The position numbers and the translations under genes are program-made. A stretch of DNA of 23,423 nucleotides. Source: Candidatus Nomurabacteria bacterium (GTDB taxonomy: Bacteria > Patescibacteriota > Minisyncoccia > Phycocordibacterales > UBA9973). Positions 15,760 through 22,135 of this stretch are shown in pieces. The notes beneath the pieces are model-generated. The model worked only from the letters and a program-made list of their open reading frames with translations. It made no database searches and was not told where the DNA came from. The first letter of the stretch is position 1. Every line of letters begins with the position of its first letter. The stretch lies in assembly GCA_943354205.1 (NCBI GenBank), contig CALRBJ010000003.1, positions 1 through 23,423 on the forward strand, in the 5' to 3' direction.

Positions 15760-15788
15760 ATACTAGCAAATAAGGGTTTCTATGTCAA
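15760..15788 (-). promoter_or_regulatory. Promoter of rpsF-ssb-rpsR, near-leaderless
   Basis: A perfect TTGACA (15788-15783), a 17-nt spacer ending TGC, and TAGTAT (15765-15760). The -10 abuts the ATG at 15759; predicted +1 is about 15753, three bases before the ATG at 15750. This is the strongest promoter in the window. Confidence 0.75.
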
Positions 15789-15793
15789 AAGGG

Positions 15794-16585
15794 CTAGATC
15801 CCGAAGACCCTTTTTATGTTTTGGGCTATTTGGGCTTGGACTTCTTCTGTCGATAGGCCCTTTAATTCAGCTATTTTTTTATAGACTTCTTCCACCATAT
15901 ATGGCTCGCAGGTTTGGCCTCGAAAAGGCGCCGGAGCGGCAAAGGGGGCATCGGTCTCGCACATAATATTTTCAATGGGAACATTTTTTATCACCTCATC
16001 ATAATCGCGGGCAAAAGTGATCGGCCCATCGAAGCTCATCGTCCAACCCTTTTCCACTATTTTTTTCGCAATAGTTAAATCGCCCACAAAGAAATGAAAA
16101 TTTACTTCCAACTTAGCGGTCCAACCGCTAAGTATTTCTAAAACATCTTCATATGCATCCATGCTCCCCTTGCTCGGGCGCGAGTGTATCATCAAAGGCT
16201 TGTTGGTTTTTTTTGCCAGTTCAATATGTTTTTCAAACAATTCTTTTTGTTTTTCTTTCGTAATTCGTAATTGATCATTCGTAATTCTAAAGTAGTCCAG
16301 CCCACATTCGCCGATGGCGACGACTTTTGGATTTTGAGCGAGCTCGAAATACTTTGATATATCGAAATCCTCGGTGGCATTGTCGGTCGGGTGCAGGCCG
16401 ACTGTGGCAAAACACTCTCCGTTTTCTTCAGCTATTTGTACAGCCAATTTTGAAGTTTGGAAATCAGTGCCCACGGTTATAGTGCCCATACCCCTCTCGC
16501 GCATACGCGCCAAAACCTCCGCCTTGCCACCCAAAAGCGGTTCCAAATTCAAATGCGAATGTATATCGAAAAATTTAAAATTCAT
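15794..16585 (-). CDS. tatD: TatD-family metal-dependent hydrolase
   Basis: A 263-residue TatD-type hydrolase; characterised members are metal-dependent DNases. Counting from the ATG at 16585, metal ligands are visible in FFDIHSHLN (H9, H11), the Glu in AIGECGLDY (E93), MIHSRPS (H134), FHFFVGD (H164) and CETDAPFAAPAPFRG (D212). The frame is open upstream to a TTG at 16612, but an extended -10 (16597-16592) ends exactly 6 nt before the ATG, which therefore is the better start and probably leaderless. Residues 100-110 (RITNDQLRITK) are encoded by a 30-bp repeat also present upstream of rpsR; they fall in the variable loop after GLDYF and look like an in-frame insertion. It is a separate unit from the metG cluster and lies upstream of rpsF. 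Confidence 0.92.
   Translation of the reverse strand: MNFKFFDIHSHLNLEPLLGGKAEVLARMRERGMGTITVGTDFQTSKLAVQIAEENGECFATVGLHPTDNATEDFDISKYFELAQNPKVVAIGECGLDYFRITNDQLRITKEKQKELFEKHIELAKKTNKPLMIHSRPSKGSMDAYEDVLEILSGWTAKLEVNFHFFVGDLTIAKKIVEKGWTMSFDGPITFARDYDEVIKNVPIENIMCETDAPFAAPAPFRGQTCEPYMVEEVYKKIAELKGLSTEEVQAQIAQNIKRVFGI
16257..16286. repeat. 30-bp AATTACGAAT-type repeat inside tatD
   Basis: The second copy of the 30-bp repeat, 29/30 identical to 14752-14781 and in the same orientation. On the coding strand it reads in frame as part of RITNDQLRITK with no stop codon. Confidence 0.8.
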
Positions 16586-16591
16586 GGGTAT

Positions 16592-16600
16592 ACTGTAGCA
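16592..16600 (-). promoter_or_regulatory. Extended -10 promoter of tatD
   Basis: TGC followed by TACAGT (16597-16592), then 6 nt to the ATG at 16585. The hexamer matches consensus at 4 of 6 positions; the extended TG and the exact spacing support it. Confidence 0.45.
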
Positions 16601-16610
16601 ATTTTTTAAC

Positions 16611-16644
16611 AAATAAAAAACCGCCTTTGTTTTAATCAGGCGGT
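16611..16644 (-). terminator. Terminator after metG-linked small gene
   Basis: A 7-bp stem (16620-16626 and 16638-16644) with an 11-nt loop, followed on the minus strand by a T-run (16619-16611). The stem overlaps the TGA stop at 16636-16638. It separates this gene from tatD. Confidence 0.85.
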
Positions 16645-16875
16645 GGAGCTTGAAACTTCTTCAGGCTGCAATTCTTTGAGGACTTTTCCCCAGTATGATA
16701 TTTCTTGATCTCGATCATTTATTTCATCGAAAAAAAGAAGGTGCATACGAAAATGAATGTTGTCGTTCAAACGCTTCAAACGCCTTATATATCTTTCGAT
16801 ATTTTTAGCATATCGCGCATTGTAATCTGAAGTCTTTTCATTTATTTTCTTGTGAGGACGAACTGGTCTTTGCAT
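16636..16875 (-). CDS. Small basic protein, unknown
   Basis: A 79-residue protein starting at the ATG at 16875 (MQRPVRPHKKINEKTSDYNA). A longer 95-residue reading from a TTG at 16923 is less likely, because that TTG is the first half of a TTGACA promoter element. The sequence is rich in Arg, Lys, Asn and Asp and predicted helical (YAKNIERYIRRLKRLNDNIH, near residues 22-41). There is no signal peptide. It lies directly downstream of metG and is followed by a terminator. It could bind RNA, but there is no recognised family. Confidence 0.55.
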   Translation of the reverse strand: MQRPVRPHKKINEKTSDYNARYAKNIERYIRRLKRLNDNIHFRMHLLFFDEINDRDQEISYWGKVLKELQPEEVSSSTA

Positions 16876-16895
16876 AGTGCAATTGGTTTCCTCCA

Positions 16896-16923
16896 ATAAT
16901 ACACTTTTATAGAATTTTGTCAA
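16896..16923 (-). promoter_or_regulatory. Promoter of small 79-aa gene
   Basis: A perfect TTGACA (16923-16918), a 16-nt spacer and TATTAT (16901-16896), placed directly after the metG stop. Predicted leader is about 14 nt. A GGAGG follows the -10 but lies upstream of +1, so it would not be in the mRNA. Confidence 0.6.
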
Positions 16924-16929
16924 GAAAAA

Positions 16930-18369
16930 CTAAATCCTCTGAAACAACGGTTTCTCTGGTTTTTTGTTTTGCTTGATGAGATCTTTTAGGAGTATATTTG
17001 TTTTTGGCATTAGAGGATTTAGCATGCGAGCGATGGTGTAGAGTTTAATAACCATTTCGGTTATAAGAGACTTCCCTTTTTCTGTGTCTACCTTTATCAC
17101 CTTGAACGGTTCAGTTTCTTGAATCATTTTGTCCAAGGATTGGATCTCGCTCCACACATAGTCGGCAGATTTTTGAATATCAAATTTTTCTAAATGGTCA
17201 AAAAATTCTTGTGAAATGGAATTTTCTGGAATCTCTGGGCACTTTTCTAAATACTTTTCTGACAAGGTTAAAATGCGCGAGGCTAAATTGCCCAAGCCAT
17301 TGGCCAAGTTTGCATTGTAAGCTCTTTCGAATCTCTCCATCGTAAACGGGCTGTCTTCAAAACTGCTTATTTCTTTCAGTAAAAAGATTCGAAGCACATC
17401 GGATCCATATTTTTCAGAAATTTCTTTCGGCTCAACCACATTGCCTAAAGATTTAGACATTTTAACGCCTTCATCAGCGGTGATGTGGCCGTTTACCACA
17501 ATTTGGTACGAATTGGGCACATCTGCCGCCATGAGCATAGCTTGCCACATTATCGCCTGAAAGCGAGTATTATCTTTGCCGCAATATTGTGTGGGATTTC
17601 CATTTACCCAGAATTTTTCAAAATCTCCATTTTGATCTGGCCAGCCCAAAGTAGAAATATAATTGGTCAGTGCATCAAACCAAACATACATAACCTGATC
17701 GGGATCATTGGGGACTTCTATCCCCCAAGGCATTTTTGATTTAAGTCGGGAAATTGAAAAATCTTGCAATCCTCTTTCCACAAAAGCCTTAACTTCATTG
17801 AAACGAAAATTTGGAATTACAAAATTTGGATTTTTAGCATAAAAATCAAGAAGTGGTTTTTGAAATTCGGAAAACTTGAAGAAATAATTTTCTTCTTCTA
17901 TGGTTTCAATCTCTTGGTTTGGATGTTCTGGGCATTTGCCATTTACAAGTTCAGAATCTGTTCTTTCTAGTTCGCATGAAACACAATATTTGGTTTGATA
18001 ATTCTTTTTATAAATATATCCGTTCTTTTCAACACGAAGCCAAAATTCTTGCGCAGCCTTCTCGTGAGCAAGATCAGTAGTGCGAATAAAATGAGCATCT
18101 TCAGATATCCCGAAAGAGGCTACCTGCTCTCGAAAACGCATGAAAGCTTTGTCGGTATACTCCTTCGCAGAAAGACCCGATTCTTCGGCCTTTCTCAATA
18201 TTTTTATTCCGTGTTCATCTGTGCCCGTGTTAAAAAATACTTCGTTCCCTAAAAGTTTTTTATAGCGAGCAATCGCATCTGCTCGCACAAATTCAAGTGC
18301 ATGACCGATGTGTAGGTCGGCATTTACATACGGCAAGGTCGTAGTTATATAAAAATTTTTCTTTTCCAT
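16930..18369 (-). CDS. metG: Methionyl-tRNA synthetase
   Basis: A 479-residue class I synthetase that charges tRNA-Met for initiation and elongation. The HIGH motif is HIGH (20-23, in ADLHIGHALEF) and the KMSKS motif is KMSKS (303-307). A zinc-knuckle-like insert reads YCVSCELERTDSE...GKCPEHP (C129, C132, C146), but the fourth ligand is His149 where Cys is usual. The WFDALTNYIST block (230-240) and the anticodon-binding helical domain (about 340-479) are intact. There is no C-terminal EMAP/Trbp111-like domain, as in short MetRS forms. The ATG follows the stop of the AI-2E gene with one base between, so they are probably coupled; no Shine-Dalgarno. Confidence 0.97.
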   Translation of the reverse strand: MEKKNFYITTTLPYVNADLHIGHALEFVRADAIARYKKLLGNEVFFNTGTDEHGIKILRKAEESGLSAKEYTDKAFMRFREQVASFGISEDAHFIRTTDLAHEKAAQEFWLRVEKNGYIYKKNYQTKYCVSCELERTDSELVNGKCPEHPNQEIETIEEENYFFKFSEFQKPLLDFYAKNPNFVIPNFRFNEVKAFVERGLQDFSISRLKSKMPWGIEVPNDPDQVMYVWFDALTNYISTLGWPDQNGDFEKFWVNGNPTQYCGKDNTRFQAIMWQAMLMAADVPNSYQIVVNGHITADEGVKMSKSLGNVVEPKEISEKYGSDVLRIFLLKEISSFEDSPFTMERFERAYNANLANGLGNLASRILTLSEKYLEKCPEIPENSISQEFFDHLEKFDIQKSADYVWSEIQSLDKMIQETEPFKVIKVDTEKGKSLITEMVIKLYTIARMLNPLMPKTNILLKDLIKQNKKPEKPLFQRI

Positions 18370-18370
18370 T

Positions 18371-19438
18371 TTATTTTTCAGCGCGGGCGAGAACTTTTTT
18401 CTTTTCTATGTCGGATAGAAATTCCATGAGCACCACTGCCGCCGGAATAGCGAGAATAATACCCCAAAATCCGGCCAATTTAGCCCCCACTAGTATCGAG
18501 AGTATCACCATCAAAGGCGAAATGCCAATGACCCTTTTGACCACATTTGGCGCTATCAGATAGGCCTCAAACTGTTGAACGATAAAGTAGTAGATGGCTA
18601 TTATGGCAGCTTGGGTAGCGCCAGAATCTAGGTAGGCAAAGGCCACGGCCGGCACAGTGGCGAGTATCATGCCAAAAGGAACAAGTTCGAGTATGGCTGC
18701 GATTATAGCCAAGAGCAGAGCATATTTTACTTGGAAAATAGAAAGGCCTAGGTAAATGAGCACGCCGATCAAAAGGCCGAGCAAGAGCTGGCCCTGGATC
18801 CAGAGCGCGATTTTTTTCTGCGAACGCTCCCAGAGTCCGATAGCGTATTCTTCGTATTTAGGTGGCACCACAATGCGCAAGAAATTTGTGATCCCCTCTT
18901 CTTGCATGGAAAGATAGAAAGAAATGACGATGATCAATACAAAGTTCACCACACCGCCGAATATGAGTGTGAGTGTGTCGAAAAATCCGCCAGAGACAGA
19001 CGAGACCAACGCTTTAGAATTGGCTACAAAGTCTGCCAAGGAAAGATTCTGCGGTAAATTTTTTACCAGGTCTTTTGCCCCAGAGAATGCATCGCTGTTT
19101 AGAATCGTTATAAATTTCGATTTTGGCAGATAGTCGGCGAGAAGTGTGGAGAGGTTGGAAACTTCCACGATGAGTATAGGCACAAAGAGATAGAACACGA
19201 CAGCCAGTATGGCCAGGCACACACCATAGAGCGCTACCACAGCGAGCGTGCGCCAAATAGAACCTTTTTTAAAACGATGAGTGGCGATGCTCACAAAAGA
19301 AGCGATCACTATAGAGGTCAGAAGCACCAGCACCAAATCGCGCAGTAAATACAGCACCAGCACTAAAAGCCCGAGGAGAAGACCGTAGACCAGAGTGCGG
19401 AGTGAGATATTTACCAATATGTTCTTTTCTTCTTTCAT
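18371..19438 (-). CDS. AI-2E/PerM-family membrane protein
   Basis: A 355-residue polytopic protein of the AI-2E (PerM/YdiK) family. Two or three N-terminal membrane helices (about 13-50, 62-95) are followed by an outside or amphipathic stretch (95-155) and further helices from about 158 to 340. The family-typical region LVPFGMILATVPAVAFAYLD and later ISPLMVILSILVGAKLAGFW are clear. Members are proposed exporters, some linked to autoinducer-2 and others to sodium-proton exchange; the substrate here cannot be told. An extended -10 (TGC TATTAT) ends 7 nt before the ATG at 19438, so transcription from it would be almost leaderless. It leads directly into metG. Confidence 0.92.
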   Translation of the reverse strand: MKEEKNILVNISLRTLVYGLLLGLLVLVLYLLRDLVLVLLTSIVIASFVSIATHRFKKGSIWRTLAVVALYGVCLAILAVVFYLFVPILIVEVSNLSTLLADYLPKSKFITILNSDAFSGAKDLVKNLPQNLSLADFVANSKALVSSVSGGFFDTLTLIFGGVVNFVLIIVISFYLSMQEEGITNFLRIVVPPKYEEYAIGLWERSQKKIALWIQGQLLLGLLIGVLIYLGLSIFQVKYALLLAIIAAILELVPFGMILATVPAVAFAYLDSGATQAAIIAIYYFIVQQFEAYLIAPNVVKRVIGISPLMVILSILVGAKLAGFWGIILAIPAAVVLMEFLSDIEKKKVLARAEK

Positions 19439-19445
19439 TGTTTAT

Positions 19446-19473
19446 ATAATAGCACTTCTATAGAACGAGCCAA
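19446..19473 (-). promoter_or_regulatory. Promoter of AI-2E gene and metG
   Basis: TTGGCT (19473-19468), a 16-nt spacer ending TGC and TATTAT (19451-19446). Predicted +1 is one base before the ATG at 19438. Confidence 0.55.
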
Positions 19474-19474
19474 A

Positions 19475-20749
19475 CTATTCAATTTTAAGAATTTTTTGAA
19501 ATGAAGCTTTGTTTTTATACGGCCCGATAATAGCCAAATTCAAGTTTTTTTCTTTAAAGATGTTTTGGGCCACGCGCTTCAAATCTTTTGCGCTAACTTT
19601 TCTAATTTTTTTCTCAATTTCTGAAAATGGAACGACTTTCCCTTTCAAAATTTCTTCCATGCCATAGAAATTAGCAGAGGAGTCCGCCGTTTCTAGAAAG
19701 CCCATCTTTGCGCGACCAATCATCCATTCTTTTACTTTTTCCAATTCATTTTCTGGCACAAGTTCAATTTTTAATCTAGAAAATTCTTTTAGAATAGCTT
19801 TCATGACTTCCTCCACTCTTTTAGTATCAGAACCGACTGAAACATTGAAAAAACCATGATCAGTAAAAGCGTCATTTGCGCTTCGCACATAGTAGCAAAC
19901 ACCCATTTCTTCGCGAAGTTTTTGAAAAAGCCTCGAGCTCATGCCTCCTGCTAAAACAGAGGACATGACTGAAAGTATCGCATCATCCTTGTGGAAAATA
20001 TCATAGGACCTCACACCTAAAACCAAGTGAGCTTGGTCAGTTTTTTTATATTCCAAAATAGTGGCAGGGATTTTTTGATTTTCATACACAGAAACTTTGC
20101 CCGTCTTTTTAGTAGATTTTAAATTGCCAAAAGTATTTTCGACTAGAGAAACTATTTTTTTATGATCCACTGGTCCGGCGACCACTACAGCGGTAGCGCT
20201 CGGCACATAGTGTGCTTTTTTATAGTTTATAAAATCAATCTGTCGCATAGCTTTTATGTTTTCTCTAGTACCAGCTATACTGCGACCAGCCGGAGTGTCA
20301 CCGTACAATAGCTTCATAAAAAGCTCTTGTACATGCTGGTTTGGCAAGTCCTCATACATATTTATTTCCTCTATAATTACACCTTTTTCTTTTTGCATTT
20401 CTACTTCTGGAAAAGTTGAATTTAAATAAATGTCGGAAATAACATCGAAAATTTTTGTGAAATGCTTGGCATCAGCTTTCGCCCAATATCCGGTAAATTC
20501 TTGCCCGGTAAAAGCATTCGATTCTGCTCCTATAGAATCTAGCTCGTGAGAGATCGACATCGCAGTCGGTCTTTTTTTTGTTCCCTTGAAACACATGTGT
20601 TCTAAAAAGTGGGAGAGTCCGCTTATCTTTTTTTCTTCGTATTTAGACCCTGTAGCGACCATGATCAAAACTGCTGTGGTGGGCGAACTTTTCATGGGAA
20701 TAGTGACGATCCGCAAGCCATTTTTTAATTTGGATTTTATTGGTTTCAT
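19475..20749 (-). CDS. M16-family zinc metallopeptidase
   Basis: A 424-residue M16B-type peptidase, the family of processing proteases such as PqqF and mitochondrial processing peptidase. Counting from the ATG at 20749, the inverted zinc motif HFLEH is at 47-51 (GLSHFLEHMCFKGT) and the distal ligand is in GVIIEEINMYEDLP (about E127). The C-terminal inactive-like half includes GGMSSRLFQKLREEMGVCYY, which closes the chamber in this family. No signal peptide is seen, so it is probably cytoplasmic. The frame also opens at an ATG at 20761, but an extended -10 (20762-20757) covers that codon and ends 7 nt before 20749, so 20749 is preferred and nearly leaderless. It begins the M16-AI-2E-metG cluster. 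Confidence 0.93.
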   Translation of the reverse strand: MKPIKSKLKNGLRIVTIPMKSSPTTAVLIMVATGSKYEEKKISGLSHFLEHMCFKGTKKRPTAMSISHELDSIGAESNAFTGQEFTGYWAKADAKHFTKIFDVISDIYLNSTFPEVEMQKEKGVIIEEINMYEDLPNQHVQELFMKLLYGDTPAGRSIAGTRENIKAMRQIDFINYKKAHYVPSATAVVVAGPVDHKKIVSLVENTFGNLKSTKKTGKVSVYENQKIPATILEYKKTDQAHLVLGVRSYDIFHKDDAILSVMSSVLAGGMSSRLFQKLREEMGVCYYVRSANDAFTDHGFFNVSVGSDTKRVEEVMKAILKEFSRLKIELVPENELEKVKEWMIGRAKMGFLETADSSANFYGMEEILKGKVVPFSEIEKKIRKVSAKDLKRVAQNIFKEKNLNLAIIGPYKNKASFQKILKIE

Positions 20750-20756
20750 AATTGTG

Positions 20757-20765
20757 AGCATACCA
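20757..20765 (-). promoter_or_regulatory. Extended -10 promoter of M16 peptidase gene
   Basis: TGG followed by TATGCT (20762-20757), 7 nt before the ATG at 20749. The -35 match is poor. It lies just beyond the T-run of the preceding terminator. Confidence 0.45.
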
Positions 20766-20783
20766 GAAAAGTTTGAAAACTGG

Positions 20784-20818
20784 AAAGAAAAAACCGCTGC
20801 CTTTTTAGGGGCAACGGT
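20784..20818 (-). terminator. Terminator upstream of M16 gene
   Basis: A 9-bp stem (20793-20801 and 20810-20818) with one G-U wobble on the minus strand and an 8-nt loop, followed by a T-run (20792-20784). It ends glyS transcription and the putative small RNA. Confidence 0.85.
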
Positions 20819-20876
20819 ACTAGGACTGCCTGTCCAAGCTATGGCTACATAGAAGAACAGTTTTATCCCTTAAACC
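20784..20876 (-). ncRNA. Candidate structured small RNA or attenuator leader
   Basis: A short transcription unit of about 93 nt between glyS and the M16 gene. It has a promoter (20911-20883), predicted +1 about 20876, and an intrinsic terminator ending near 20784. The body can form AGC-CATA-GCT and GGAC-AGGCA-GTCC hairpins before the terminator stem. The upstream GGCAG could instead pair with TTGCC of the terminator's left arm, the same pairing used by the terminator's right arm, so the structures may compete. No reading frame of note is present. I do not recognise it as a known RNA family. Confidence 0.5.
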
Positions 20877-20882
20877 AAAAAT

Positions 20883-20911
20883 ATATTACAAAAATATCAA
20901 CACTGTGTCAA
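20883..20911 (-). promoter_or_regulatory. Promoter of candidate small RNA
   Basis: A perfect TTGACA (20911-20906), a 17-nt spacer and TAATAT (20888-20883), placed immediately after the glyS stop codon. Confidence 0.55.
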
Positions 20912-22129
20912 CTACATTTTTGCTTTTATGTACTCGACAAGTTTGTCTTTGTGGAGTCTCTCTTGCTCTCCGGTATCGCGATCGCGAACTGTCACGGTGT
21001 CTTTCAGCTCGTCCCCTTTCTCGCCCAAGGTATCAAAGTCTATCACGACGCACCAAGGTGTACCGATCTCATCCTGCCTACGATAGCGCTTGCCGATATT
21101 GCCATTGTCGTCCCAGACTACTCGGCCGAATTCAGCTTTTAATTTGCCGAAAACTTCTTCAGCTTTTTCCACTAGTTCCGGCTTGTTTTTTAGAAGTGGA
21201 GAAACAGCGCAAATGACCGGAGCGATGGAGGGCTTGAATTTCAAAAACGGTCTTTCTGGGTCGTCTTCGTTGTAAGCAGAAAGAAGTACAGCTAAAATCG
21301 CGCGGTCCACACCAAACGACGGCTCTATGACATGCGGAGTTATTTTTTCGCCTGATTCTTCGTCTTGGTATTCAAGTTTGTGGTTGTTTAAATCAAAACT
21401 GCCACGATAGGCCAGACCGAAAAGCTCTTTGCGCCCAAATGGATAGTCAAATTCAAAATCTATCGTGCGCTTGGAGTAGTGTGCGCGGTCGCCATCGGGA
21501 ACTTCAAGCTCATGTACTTTCCCCATATCGAGTCCGACAGACTCCATCCATTCCAGCATTTCATCTCTGAAATATTCAAAATATTTTTCCCAATCATCCG
21601 GACGCACAAAATATTCTATTTCCATCTGCTCGAATTCTCTTTGGCGAAAGATAAAATCTCTCGGAGCGATTTCATTTCTAAATGCCTTGCCGATCTGGGC
21701 CATGCCGAAAGGAAGCTTTGGGTGAAAAGCGTCCACGGTGTTTTTAAAATTTACAAACATACCTTGCGCAGTTTCGGGCCGCAAGTACGAAAGCGTGGCT
21801 TCTTCTCCGGCGCCCACTTCGGTCCGAAACATCACATTGAATTGCTTGCCATCCTCGGTCGGATCAGAAAATCCCGCTACATGACCCGAAGCTTTCCAAA
21901 CATTTGGATTTAAGATGATCGAGGAATTCATACCAAACATATCACGACGGCTATCCACAAACTTTTTCCACCAAGAATTTTTTATGTTGTTTTGCAAAGC
22001 CAAGCCATAGTGCGCATAGTCGAAAAATCCGGAAAACCCGCCGTATATTTCCGAACCTTGAAAAATAAATCCCCTACGCTTGGCGAGTGAGATTATTTTT
22101 TCCATTAAATTGTTTTCTTTGTTTTCCAT
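20912..22129 (-). CDS. glyS: Glycyl-tRNA synthetase, single-chain type, short form
   Basis: A 405-residue class II synthetase of the dimeric, eukaryote/archaea-like type that charges tRNA-Gly. The N-terminus KRRGFIFQGSEIYGGFSGFF (18-37) is diagnostic. Motif 2 is FRNEIAPRDFIFRQREFEQM (150-169) and motif 3 is VIEPSFGVDRAIL (267-279). The anticodon-binding domain spans about 300-405 (APVICAVSPLLK, then a YRRQDEIGTPWCVVIDFDTL block). The usual length is about 450-500 residues; here GHVAGFSDP (82-90) runs almost directly into QFNVMFRTEVG (96-106), so the insert of several tens of residues, often cysteine-bearing, that typically sits here is missing. It starts 6 bp after the surface-protein gene and probably shares its transcript. 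Confidence 0.95.
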   Translation of the reverse strand: MENKENNLMEKIISLAKRRGFIFQGSEIYGGFSGFFDYAHYGLALQNNIKNSWWKKFVDSRRDMFGMNSSIILNPNVWKASGHVAGFSDPTEDGKQFNVMFRTEVGAGEEATLSYLRPETAQGMFVNFKNTVDAFHPKLPFGMAQIGKAFRNEIAPRDFIFRQREFEQMEIEYFVRPDDWEKYFEYFRDEMLEWMESVGLDMGKVHELEVPDGDRAHYSKRTIDFEFDYPFGRKELFGLAYRGSFDLNNHKLEYQDEESGEKITPHVIEPSFGVDRAILAVLLSAYNEDDPERPFLKFKPSIAPVICAVSPLLKNKPELVEKAEEVFGKLKAEFGRVVWDDNGNIGKRYRRQDEIGTPWCVVIDFDTLGEKGDELKDTVTVRDRDTGEQERLHKDKLVEYIKAKM

Positions 22130-22135
22130 AATATT

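Noticed and set aside
15367..15966. A 199-codon plus-strand frame across rpsF and the end of tatD
   Set aside because: It overlaps two certain genes in antisense and its product shows no domain or coherent composition.
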